Assembly (NCBI RefSeq): GCF_900101825.1
Contig: NZ_FNAG01000006.1
Span: forward strand, 124,001-188,000
Direction: 5' to 3'
From: Aquimonas voraii
GTDB taxonomy: Bacteria > Pseudomonadota > Gammaproteobacteria > Xanthomonadales > Xanthomonadaceae
DNA length: 64,000 nucleotides
The position numbers were made by a program, and so were the translations under genes. The notes beneath the pieces were generated by a model. The model had not been told where the DNA came from, did no database searches, and saw only the letters and a program-made list of their open reading frames with translations. Below, piece by piece: positions 56,631 through 64,000 of this stretch (position 1 is the first letter of the stretch; each line of letters opens with the position of its first letter).

Positions 56631-58186
56631 GCGGGGATCTCCTGGGGGCGAGAGGTGCGGTTCATCGTTGGACTGGCGTCAATCAGGGCGGCGTCCGGTC
56701 CCTGCGCGCGTCGCGCGGCGATGGCCGCGGCGTAGTGGGCAAGCACGGCGGCGCGACGTGGGCGGCCATTGGCGGTGAGCAGTCCGGCTTCGATCGAGAG
56801 CGGCGCGGGCAGTCGCAGCGCGCCGCCGATGCGCGCGTAGTCGGGCAGGCCCGCGTTGACGCGCTGGATCACGCGCGCGAGCTCGGCCTCGCTGATGGCT
56901 GGATCGCGCGGCCAGATCAGGGCGAGGTTCCAGGGTTCGGCTTCACCGACCACCACCGCCTGGGCGATCGCAGCCTCAGCCAACAGTTCGCCCTCGACCC
57001 AGGCCGGCGCCACGTTGCGGCCGTAGCTGGTGATGAACATCTCGCGCAGACGGCCCTCGATATGCACGCGCCCTTCGGCGTCGATGGCACCGAGATCGCC
57101 GGTGCGCAGCGGGCCCGGCGGCAGTGCCGGCTCACCGAGGTAGCCGAGGAAGCGCGGGCCGTCCACGCACAGCTCGCCGTTGTCAGCGACGCTGAGCCGC
57201 AGGTGCGGCAGCGGCCGGCCGACGCTGCCGGGCGTCACATCACCCCGGCGATTCAGGCAGACCACCGAGCCGGCTTCGCTGAGCCCATAGCCCTCGAAGA
57301 CGGTGAGCCCGGCGGCGGCCGCGCGCTGCAGCAGTCGCGGCGCGACGCGGGCGCCGCCGACGGCGATCAGGCGCGGCGGCTGCGGCAGGGCGCCATCGGC
57401 GGCGATCGCCAGCAGCAGGCCATCCAGCAGCTGCGGGACCAGGATCAGGCTGTGCGGCTGCACGTCGGCCAGCACCGCGCGCAGGCGCCGCGGATCGAGC
57501 CCGGCCGCACCGCTGTAGCCGAGCTCCGACAGGCCGCGCAGTTCGACGCGGCCGCCGACGAACAGCGCGGCATAGGCGCCGACGGTTTCCAGCAGGGTCG
57601 ACAGCGGCAGCGCGCAGAGATGGTGACGCGGCGCCAGCGCGTCGAAGGCTTCACCCAGCGAGCCTGCGACCTGGGCCAGGTGTTCAGCAGAAAGGCACAC
57701 GCCCTTGGGCGCGCCGGTACTGCCGCTGGTGTAGGTGATGCAGGCGGTGCCCGACGGCAGCGCGACAGCCTCTGCCGGCGCGGCGCGACGCCAGAGCGAC
57801 AGGCCCGGCCACGGTGCGGAAGCTTCGCAGCGCCAGCGGGCATCGGGTGCCGGCGCGCCCTGCGGCAGCAGCAGCATCCGCGCACCGCTCTGGTCCAGCG
57901 CGTGCCGGCACTGCGCGGCCGTGAAGTAGGGCGGCAGGGCCAGTGCGGCGACATCGGCCGCCTGCGCCGCAAGCTCGACCAGCAGGGCCGGCACGCCGTT
58001 GTCGAGCCGGCTGGCGAGCACGGGCCCCTCGATGCGCAGGGCGTAGAGCAGGCCGGTCAGCACGTCCGGCAGCTCACCGAAGCGCAGCGCCCAGTGGCCG
58101 TCCTTGAGCGCCAGGGCCTGCGGCTGCGCGCGGGCGGCATCGAGCACGCGGGCGTACAGGGCATTGTGGATGGGCGGACGGCTCAT
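56627..58186 (-). CDS. AMP-dependent acyl/aryl synthetase
   Basis: 519 residues. The adenylation motif YTSGSTGAPKGV is present, then YGLSEAGSVVCLN and RTGDLGAIDAEGR. Near the C-terminus, where the usual catalytic lysine (NGK-type) sits, the sequence reads TANGRPRR, with Arg in its place. Activates a carboxylic acid as acyl-adenylate. Overlaps the thermostable-hemolysin-family gene by 4 nt at its start and the TenA-like gene by 4 nt at its end. Confidence 0.88.
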   Translation of the reverse strand: MSRPPIHNALYARVLDAARAQPQALALKDGHWALRFGELPDVLTGLLYALRIEGPVLASRLDNGVPALLVELAAQAADVAALALPPYFTAAQCRHALDQSGARMLLLPQGAPAPDARWRCEASAPWPGLSLWRRAAPAEAVALPSGTACITYTSGSTGAPKGVCLSAEHLAQVAGSLGEAFDALAPRHHLCALPLSTLLETVGAYAALFVGGRVELRGLSELGYSGAAGLDPRRLRAVLADVQPHSLILVPQLLDGLLLAIAADGALPQPPRLIAVGGARVAPRLLQRAAAAGLTVFEGYGLSEAGSVVCLNRRGDVTPGSVGRPLPHLRLSVADNGELCVDGPRFLGYLGEPALPPGPLRTGDLGAIDAEGRVHIEGRLREMFITSYGRNVAPAWVEGELLAEAAIAQAVVVGEAEPWNLALIWPRDPAISEAELARVIQRVNAGLPDYARIGGALRLPAPLSIEAGLLTANGRPRRAAVLAHYAAAIAARRAQGPDAALIDASPTMNRTSRPQEIPA

Positions 58187-58842
58187 GCCGGTGCCTCGCA
58201 GCCCAGCGCGGCGCGCGCGACGACGGGGACGTCGCGCGCGGGCTTCGACGCGGCGTATTCACCGACGCCCACGCGAGCGCCTTCGAGATCCCCGAACAGC
58301 ACTTCCGGGTCGGTTTCGTAATAGCGCCCCCAGGCTTCGCCCTCGGAACCCAGGGCCTCGGCCTGCGCCCGGCACAGGAAGCGCGGGTCCAGACCCAGGC
58401 GGGCGAAGGCATTGCGCAGCTGGCGGGTGGCGGCGAACAGGGTCCAGCGCAGGCCGGCGCCGCGCAGCAGGGGGATCAGGGCGAGGATCAGCGCGCGCGC
58501 CGCACCCGGCGTGGCGGCGGCGAAGTTGCCGATCTCCACCACCTCCGCACGCGGCGGCGCGTGGCCCAGACGCTCGGCCAGCACGCGCTCGACCGGCGCG
58601 CCGAGGTAGCGCTCGACGAACAGCGGACCTTCGATGGCGCAGCGCAGGCCCACCGCGGCGAGCAGTTCACCGTCGGCGTCGCGGAACGCCAGCAGATGCG
58701 GCATCAGCGCCGGCGGCCGCGCGTCGAAACGCGCGGCATAGATCGCGTGGATGAAGGCCTCGACCTCGGCGCGCTGCGGATGCGCACGGTCGATGCAGTC
58801 GGCATGGCGGAAGGCGCGAGCGCCCTGGGGGGAGGTGTCCAT
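58183..58842 (-). CDS. Thermostable hemolysin family protein (GNAT-like)
   Basis: 219 residues from ATG 58842 (GGGGAGG 6 nt upstream). It begins RAFRHADCIDRAHPQRAEVEA, then YAARFDARPPALMPHLLAFR, GLRCAIEGPLFVERYL and VEIGNFAAATPGAARALIL, the arrangement of the T_hemolysin family, which resembles acyltransferases in fold. First gene of the five-gene operon. The family name comes from a Vibrio protein; real haemolytic activity is not implied. Confidence 0.85.
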   Translation of the reverse strand: MDTSPQGARAFRHADCIDRAHPQRAEVEAFIHAIYAARFDARPPALMPHLLAFRDADGELLAAVGLRCAIEGPLFVERYLGAPVERVLAERLGHAPPRAEVVEIGNFAAATPGAARALILALIPLLRGAGLRWTLFAATRQLRNAFARLGLDPRFLCRAQAEALGSEGEAWGRYYETDPEVLFGDLEGARVGVGEYAASKPARDVPVVARAALGCEAPA

Positions 58843-59048
58843 GGCGCAGAGCCTGCGCGCCGAAGCTTGGGCCAAGCTTGTGGCGGCGTTAAACCGGCGT
58901 TCGCGGCGGGTTAGGGATTCGCTGCATGGGCTGGGTGCTCGGCGCATGGCGCACAGGCCGGTGCGCCCAGGGCACGGGATTGGGGATTCGGGATTCGGGA
59001 TTCGAAAGAGCGAGCGGCCGCGGTTCGCCGTGCATGCCCGAACACCGC

Positions 59049-59190
59049 ATAGGGTGGGCCCTGGCCCACCATGAGCTCGACACCCGCCGCGCAGAGGGTC
59101 TTCGACGGGGCAAGGCCGGCTATCCGGGTACGCCTCCGTCGAAGTCCCGGGGCGAGCCTCCAGGCCACGGTGGGCCAGGGCCCACCCTAT
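59049..59190. repeat. Composite REP element
   Basis: ATAGGGTGGGCCCTGGCCCA and GGTGGGCCAGGGCCCACCCT inverted, 118 nt between starts; inner part differs more from the other copies. Confidence 0.85.
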
Positions 59191-59650
59191 GCAGGCTTCG
59201 GCTTCGGCTTCGGCTTTGGCGGCCAGGCGCCCGCGCTCTTCAAGGGGCCCCTGGGGAGCGGCGGAAGGCGGTCGATCTGCCCGCAGGGTTGGCCGCAGGG
59301 ATGCGGCCAAGGTTTTCGACAGGCCAGGGATGGCCTGTCCGGAAACCCCGACCGACTCACGCGAACTCTTCGCGCACGGTTGCGCGAAGGGCGCGGACGA
59401 ACAGGCCTTTCTTTGGCCTACCTTTCTTGACTCCGGGCATCCGGCCCTCCGCCCCTCCGGGGCCGCCTTCGGCGTTCGCGCCGCTCTTGCGGCGCAGTGG
59501 CCACGCAAAGAGAGGTAGGTCGGGCAGCCCGCACGTGGGAATGGCCATGGATGGCCATGCTTTGGGAGCGCGGAAGGGCTGGCCGAAAGCTCTTGCTCTG
59601 CGCTTCCAGCAACGGAGCGACGAGACAGGACCGGGGCGAGTGCGAAGCGC

Positions 59651-59674
59651 ATGGTGGGCCAGGGCCCACCCTAT
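59651..59674. repeat. REP palindrome
   Basis: Single palindrome ATGGTGGGCCAGGGCCCACC followed by CTAT, 115 nt before the P-type ATPase start. Confidence 0.85.
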
Positions 59675-59788
59675 GCGGTCGCGGGGCGCACACGCCTGCG
59701 GCACGAGCGCACGACGCCCTCGGGCCTGCGATCAAAACCGGCAGCACCCGCGCATGCGAGCATCGCAGCAGAACCCCGGATACCGCAC

Positions 59789-62218
59789 ATGCCCACACCC
59801 AGCGAGCTGCTCGATCGACTGTCCAGCCTGCCGAACGTCGAGACCGGTCTCACCGCGGCGGAGGTCGAAGGCCTGCGCGCCCGCTACGGCGACAACCGCA
59901 TCGTCGAGCCGCCGCGGCACCGGTTCTGGCATGCCCTGCGCGACGCCTCTCGCGATCCGATGCTGGGCTTCCTGCTGGTGGTCAGCACGCTGTTCTTCGC
60001 CACCGGCGAGACCGTCGAAGCGGCGGTGCTGCTGTTCGCGATCCTGCCCCTGCTCGGGATGGACGCCTTCTTGCACCGGCGCACGCGGCTGTCGACCGCG
60101 GCGCTGGCGAGCCGGCTCGCCAGCGCGACAGAGGTGCTGCGTGAGGGCCGATGGCAAACGATCGCGGCGACCGAACTGGTGCCCGGTGACCGCGTACGCG
60201 TCGGCAGCGGCGAGGCACTTCCCGCCGATGGACTGTGGCGCGTGGCCGAGGCGCTGCAGGTCGACGAGTCCAGCCTGAGCGGCGAATCGGTGCCGGTGCG
60301 CAAACAGATCGCCGGGAGCGCGATGAGCGCGTCCGAGGGCTGGGGCTTCGCCGGCACCCGCGTGCTGGCCGGCCACGGCGAGCTGCAGGTGCTCGGCACG
60401 GGCGGCGACAGCCGCTACGGCGAGCTGGTGCGGCTGGCGGTGACGGCGCCGCAGCCGCGCACGCCGCTGCAGCAGGCGGTGGGCCGGCTGGTGCTGCAGC
60501 TGGTGTGGATCGCGTTCGCCCTGTGCCTGCTGCTGGCCGCGGTGCGCCTGTGGCAGGGCCAGGGCTGGCTGGATGCGCTGCTGAGCGGGCTGACGCTGGC
60601 GATCGCCGCCCTGCCCGAGGAGTTCCCGGTCGTGCTGAGCCTGTTCCTCGGCGTCGGCGTGTTCCGGCTGGCGCGGCGCAATGCGCTGGTGCGGCGCGCG
60701 GTGGCGGTCGAGGACATCGGCCGGGTCAGCGTGCTCTGCACCGACAAGACCGGTACGCTGACCGAGGGCCGGCTGCGCCTGCGCGAGCTGCGGCCCGCGC
60801 CGGACCTTTCTGCCGAGGAACTCGCGCAGCGCGCCGCGCAGTCGCTGGCCATCGACAGCACCGACCCGCTGGATGTCTGCCTGCGCGAGGCCGCGGCTGC
60901 AGCCCCCGCCTTGGCGGTTCAGCAGCGCTTTCCCTTCACCGAGGACCGCCGCCGCGAAACGGTGCTGCTGCTCGACGGCACGGCGGTGATCGCGCGCATG
61001 AAGGGCGCGCCCGAAACCGTGCTGCGCGCCTGTGCGATCGAGGCGGATGCAGCCACGCGCTGGCGGGCCGAGGCGCAGGCGCTGGCATCGCGGGGGCTGA
61101 AGGTGCTGGCGCTGGCCGAACGCAGCATCGAAAGCACTGCCGAGGAGAGCGTCGAGCCGGACGCGGGCTTTCGGATGCTCGGCCTGCTGGGCTTCGGCGA
61201 TCCGCTGCGGCCCGGCGTGGCCGAGGCGGTGGCGCGCTGCCGCGCGCAGGGGCTGCGGGTCGTGATGCTGACCGGCGACCATCCCGCCACTGCGACTGCC
61301 ATCGCCATCGAAGCCGGCCTGTGTGCTGGCGCGCCGCGGGTGGTCAGTCTTGAGGATGCGGTCAGCCCGGAAGCGCTGGCGCTGGCCGACGTGGTGGCAC
61401 GCGCGCAGCCGAAGCAGAAGCTGGCCCTGGTGCAGGCCCTGCAGGCTTCGGGTGCGGCGGTGGCGGTCACCGGCGATGGCGTCAACGATGTGCCGGCGCT
61501 GAAGGCCGCCGACGTCGGCATCGCCATGGGCCAGCGCGGCACCCAGGCGGCGCGCGAATCGGCCGCCATTGTTCTGCTGGACGACGACTTCGCCACGCTG
61601 GCCGGCGCCATCGCCGAAGGCCGCGCGCTGTATCGCAATCTGCGCGCCAGCTTCGCCTACCTGCTGCTGGTGCACCTGCCCTTCGTGCTCAGCGCGGCCC
61701 TGGTGCCAGCCTTTGGCGGGCCGCTGCTGTTCCTGCCCCTGCACGTGGTCTGGCTGGAGTTGATCATCCATCCGAGCGCCATGCTCGGCTTCCAGCGCGA
61801 GGCCAGGGAAGGGGACGGCGGCGCGCCAACCCAGGCCGGGCGGCTGTTCGATGCGCGCGCGTGGTGGCGACTGCTGCTCGGCGGCAGTCTGGGCTGCGCC
61901 GCCGTACTGCTGGCGCAGGCGCTGCCGGGGTGGTTCGATCCCGCCCACGCCGAGGCCGGCCGGCGCGCACTGGCACTGGCCGCACTCATCGCCTTCAGCG
62001 CGGTGGTGCTGAGCGGCCTCGGCCGCAGCCGCAGCGCCTATCTCATCGCCACCCTGTCCCTTGGCAGCCTCGCGCTCACCCTCTGGCCCGCGGCCAGCGA
62101 GGTGCTTGCCACTGCCCCGCCGGCGTTCGCACCGCTGCTGCTCGCGCTCTCCCTTGGCGGCGTTGCCGCGGTGGCGGCTTTGGCGCTGCAACCGCTGGGA
62201 CGGGCGCGGGTTTCCTGA
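59789..62218 (+). CDS. P2-type cation-transporting ATPase
   Basis: 809 residues from ATG 59789. N-terminal cation ATPase domain (GLTAAEVEGLRARYGDNRI), then the actuator loop with VDESSLSGESVPV, the M4 motif LPEEFPVVLSLFLG, phosphorylation site DKTGTLTEG at D319, KGAPETVL nucleotide-binding, TGDHPATA, and VTGDGVNDVPALKAADVGIAMG. The PEEFP variant replaces the usual PEGLP of calcium pumps, so the ion is uncertain. Stands alone between repeat-rich regions. Confidence 0.9.
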   Translation: MPTPSELLDRLSSLPNVETGLTAAEVEGLRARYGDNRIVEPPRHRFWHALRDASRDPMLGFLLVVSTLFFATGETVEAAVLLFAILPLLGMDAFLHRRTRLSTAALASRLASATEVLREGRWQTIAATELVPGDRVRVGSGEALPADGLWRVAEALQVDESSLSGESVPVRKQIAGSAMSASEGWGFAGTRVLAGHGELQVLGTGGDSRYGELVRLAVTAPQPRTPLQQAVGRLVLQLVWIAFALCLLLAAVRLWQGQGWLDALLSGLTLAIAALPEEFPVVLSLFLGVGVFRLARRNALVRRAVAVEDIGRVSVLCTDKTGTLTEGRLRLRELRPAPDLSAEELAQRAAQSLAIDSTDPLDVCLREAAAAAPALAVQQRFPFTEDRRRETVLLLDGTAVIARMKGAPETVLRACAIEADAATRWRAEAQALASRGLKVLALAERSIESTAEESVEPDAGFRMLGLLGFGDPLRPGVAEAVARCRAQGLRVVMLTGDHPATATAIAIEAGLCAGAPRVVSLEDAVSPEALALADVVARAQPKQKLALVQALQASGAAVAVTGDGVNDVPALKAADVGIAMGQRGTQAARESAAIVLLDDDFATLAGAIAEGRALYRNLRASFAYLLLVHLPFVLSAALVPAFGGPLLFLPLHVVWLELIIHPSAMLGFQREAREGDGGAPTQAGRLFDARAWWRLLLGGSLGCAAVLLAQALPGWFDPAHAEAGRRALALAALIAFSAVVLSGLGRSRSAYLIATLSLGSLALTLWPAASEVLATAPPAFAPLLLALSLGGVAAVAALALQPLGRARVS

Positions 62219-62776
62219 GCCGGGATTCGGGATTCGGGATTCGGGATTCGGGATTCGGGATTCGGGAGAGGCTCGTGGCCGAGCGCGTGCGACGCAAGCG
62301 GTGCCTCGCATAGGGTGGGCCCTGGCCCACCATGACCTCGACACTCGCCCCGGTGCATGGCATCGCGGATCTCCGCATGCGCGCTCGTGTTGCGAGTCGA
62401 CGACCGAGGCGAGAGTGAAGCCCACGGTGGGCCAGGCCCCCCAATCGGAGCGCCGGCTTCTCGATGCGCCTGCCGCCGCGTCGCCACCTGCAGTGCTGCC
62501 CGCGGAGTTGTCGGCAAGCCTTGAGCGGGATGGGGACGGCGCGCTTGCCGGGCGAGGCCAGCCCTTGCACATGGCGGCTTTGCCACTTGCCGCTTTCCGC
62601 AAGGCGCCTGGCCCCCCTGCGCCACCTCACCCGAGGCGACGCCAGGCTCGCCGGGCCTGCGCCGCCACAACGCGTGCACAGCCGCACAGCAAGAACGCGC
62701 GAATTTGATCGCGCTTAAGGCTCGCGAAAGATTCGGCTGCCACCCTCACCGGGAACCCAGCTTCTGGAGAGGCGCC
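62219..62776. other. Intergenic region with heptamer array and composite REP
   Basis: 558 nt. GGGATTC heptamers at 62222-62266 (six units) start just after the ATPase stop codon, followed by a composite REP at 62310-62443. The rest, up to the GTG of the RND adaptor, shows no gene. Confidence 0.65.
62310..62443. repeat. Composite REP element, right half decayed
   Basis: ATAGGGTGGGCCCTGGCCCA on the left; right half GGTGGGCCAGGCCCCCCAAT has lost its palindrome. Start-to-start distance 113 nt. Confidence 0.78.
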
Positions 62777-63838
62777 GTGACCCGCACACTGACCGCCCGC
62801 CTGCTGTTCTTGGCGCTCGTTTCGCTGGCGCCCTTGGCCCATGCACAAACGCGGCTGAAGCTGGCGCTGCAGCCTGGGCAGGTCGAGGCCATGGCCCTGG
62901 GCTTCGCGGCACCGGTGCCGGTGGAGTGGATTCCCGTCGCGCGACTGCCGGCCGAACTCGAATCCCCGCCGGAGACGCAGGCGCTACTCGTCGCCGCCTT
63001 TCCCGGCACCCTGGTGCAAGGCATCGCTGCCGAAGGCGAGCTGTTGCAGGCCGGAGCGCCCGTCCTGCGGCTGGCCAGCCCCGCCTGGGCGGCAGCCCTG
63101 GCCGAGGCGCAAGCCCGGGCAGCGCGCAGCGAGGCCGCAAGCCGCCAGTCCGAACGCAGTGAGGCACTGCTCGATGCCGGTGTGATCTCGCTGCGCGAGG
63201 CGGAGGCGCTGCGGGCCGAGGCACTCGCCCTGGATGCCGCGGTGCGGGGCGACCGCGGGCTCCTGGCGGCCTCACTCGCGGCCGACGGCAGCGTGCTGCT
63301 GAGCAGCCCGCGCGCGGGGCGTCTGCTTGCACGCATGTCCGGCGCGGGCATGGCCTTCGAGGCCGGTGCCCTGCTTGCCAGGATCGGCGACGCTGCGGAA
63401 CGCATCGCCCACGCCCAGGCGCCGGCGCGACTGGCAGGCGTGATCCTGCCGGGCATGCAGGCACAGGTCGGCGAGGCCAGCGGCGAAGTCGTCGCGGTGG
63501 CGGCGGCGCTGGATCCCGAGAGCCGCTCGCTGGCGGTGACCGCGCGGGTGCCCGCCGCGGCCGGCTTGCCGGGGGCTCCGGTGGAGCTGGCGGTGTCACG
63601 GCCCGCTCCCGCCGGGACGCGGCGCATTCCCGCCGCTGCGCTGATCCGTGTCGATGGCGCCGATGTCGTGTTCGTCCGCCGCGAGGGCGAGATCGAGGGC
63701 ATGGTCGTGGGCGTGGCCTTTCGTGACGGCGAAGCCGCCTGGGTGACCGGCCTGCCCGACCGCGTCGAGGTCGTGTTCCGCGGCGTCCTGGCGCTGAAGG
63801 CGGTGGCCGAAGCCCAGGCCGCCGACGGGGAGGGCTGA
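62777..63838 (+). CDS. Periplasmic adaptor of an RND efflux system
   Basis: 353 residues from a GTG (GAGAGG 6 nt upstream). Signal peptide ends at AHA. The first lipoyl-like half is FPGTLVQGIAAEGELLQAGA, then a coiled coil rich in Ala/Glu/Arg, then the second half VLLSSPRAGRLLARMSGAGM; the barrel has VAAALDPESRSLAVTARVP. The body lacks His-rich metal-binding extensions. The RND pump gene starts 3 nt downstream, so both form one operon. Substrate unknown; heavy-metal (CzcB-like) is likely from the partner. Confidence 0.88.
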   Translation: MTRTLTARLLFLALVSLAPLAHAQTRLKLALQPGQVEAMALGFAAPVPVEWIPVARLPAELESPPETQALLVAAFPGTLVQGIAAEGELLQAGAPVLRLASPAWAAALAEAQARAARSEAASRQSERSEALLDAGVISLREAEALRAEALALDAAVRGDRGLLAASLAADGSVLLSSPRAGRLLARMSGAGMAFEAGALLARIGDAAERIAHAQAPARLAGVILPGMQAQVGEASGEVVAVAAALDPESRSLAVTARVPAAAGLPGAPVELAVSRPAPAGTRRIPAAALIRVDGADVVFVRREGEIEGMVVGVAFRDGEAAWVTGLPDRVEVVFRGVLALKAVAEAQAADGEG

Positions 63839-63840
63839 GC

Positions 63841-64000
63841 ATGCTCGCCCGTCTTGTCGCCTGGGCCCTGGCGCAGCGCTTGCTCGTCGCGCTCGCCGCG
63901 CTGGGGCTCGCTCTGGCCAGCGTGCAAGCCTGGCGCGGACTGCCGATCGACGCGTTTCCGGACATCGCGCCAACCCAGGTGAAGCTGATCCTCAAGGCGC
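63841..64000 (+). CDS. RND efflux pump, CzcA-like, truncated by the window end
   Basis: 53 codons visible. N-terminal helix (RLLVALAALGLALASVQAW) then the heavy-metal RND block GLPIDAFPDIAPTQVKLILK, as in CzcA/CusA proteins. The start ATG follows the adaptor stop codon by 2 nt. Confidence 0.85.
   Translation, partial: MLARLVAWALAQRLLVALAALGLALASVQAWRGLPIDAFPDIAPTQVKLILKA

Larger units (their letters stand above)
58843..59788. other. Long intergenic region rich in repeats
   Basis: 946 nt. In order: heptamers (58976-59004), a composite REP (59049-59190), a CTTCGG hexamer array (59195-59219), a hairpin GACAGGCC / GGCCTGTC near 59316, an imperfect long inverted repeat (CTTTCTTTGGCCTACCT near 59407 against AAAGAGAGGTAGGTC near 59508), and a REP (59651-59674). 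No gene seen. Confidence 0.65.

Noticed and set aside
58843-59652. Upstream extension of the thermostable-hemolysin frame to 489 codons
   Set aside because: The added part spans heptamer and REP repeats; ATG 58842 has a strong ribosome binding site and matches the family start.

Overview
The window reads as chromosomal DNA of a high-GC gammaproteobacterium, most likely a member of the Xanthomonadales (Lysobacterales). Supporting signs are the homodimeric-type aceE, the UPF0149-pepP pair, a desT/desC/desB desaturase locus, dense intergenic REP palindromes and GAATCCC heptamer tracts beside a REP-associated transposase, and secreted proteins ending in an FADGFE motif. No rRNA, tRNA, CRISPR array, phage genes or integrase was seen.

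Layout. 1-12 kb: a truncated beta-propeller sensor, UPF0149-pepP, desaturase with its reductase and TetR repressor, an Fnr-like regulator with an incomplete Fe-S cysteine set, and aceE with a strong terminator. 12.3-24.3 kb: the most unusual region, a peptide export locus. Two minus-strand operons encode at least six short double-glycine-leader peptides, several too small for ordinary gene finding. Beside them lie a HlyD-type adaptor, a C39-peptidase ABC exporter, a secreted protein of unknown function, and an ECF sigma factor next to a membrane Ser/Thr kinase. 24.3-29.4 kb: a delta-60 repeat secreted protein, PCu(A)C copper chaperone, MipA, and aroE-YkgJ-VOC. 29.4-33.6 kb: an MmeI-like restriction-modification gene and a partner, lying between two copies of the hemB 3' end. 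33.6-45 kb: hemB, a fused oligopeptide ABC transporter, a LpxL-like acyltransferase, a second Ser/Thr kinase with TPRs, ubiB, and a secreted beta-helix protein. 45-53 kb: a copper/silver-type efflux set (small Cys/His protein, CusB-like, CusA-like) followed by a two-component system. 53-54.2 kb: a RAYT transposase within REP elements. 54.2-58.8 kb: a five-gene overlapping operon (thermostable-hemolysin family, AMP ligase, TenA-like oxygenase, SDR, TPR protein). 59-64 kb: a P-type ATPase and the start of another RND efflux system.

How the parts work together. In the peptide locus I find a 32-nt bipartite motif: TGATCGATCG, 12 nt, then GCGAGTAGAC. It sits upstream of the sigma-kinase operon, the secreted-protein gene and the glycine-zipper peptide operon in near-perfect form. 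A more divergent form with the same spacing precedes the proline-rich peptide operon, the HlyD gene and the ABC exporter gene. I infer that the ECF sigma factor controls itself, the peptides and their export machinery, with the kinase as signal receptor. One peptide has a mature part made almost entirely of 19 uninterrupted X-Pro dipeptides. This sigma/kinase-controlled export system for X-Pro and glycine-zipper peptides is my candidate for an undescribed system.
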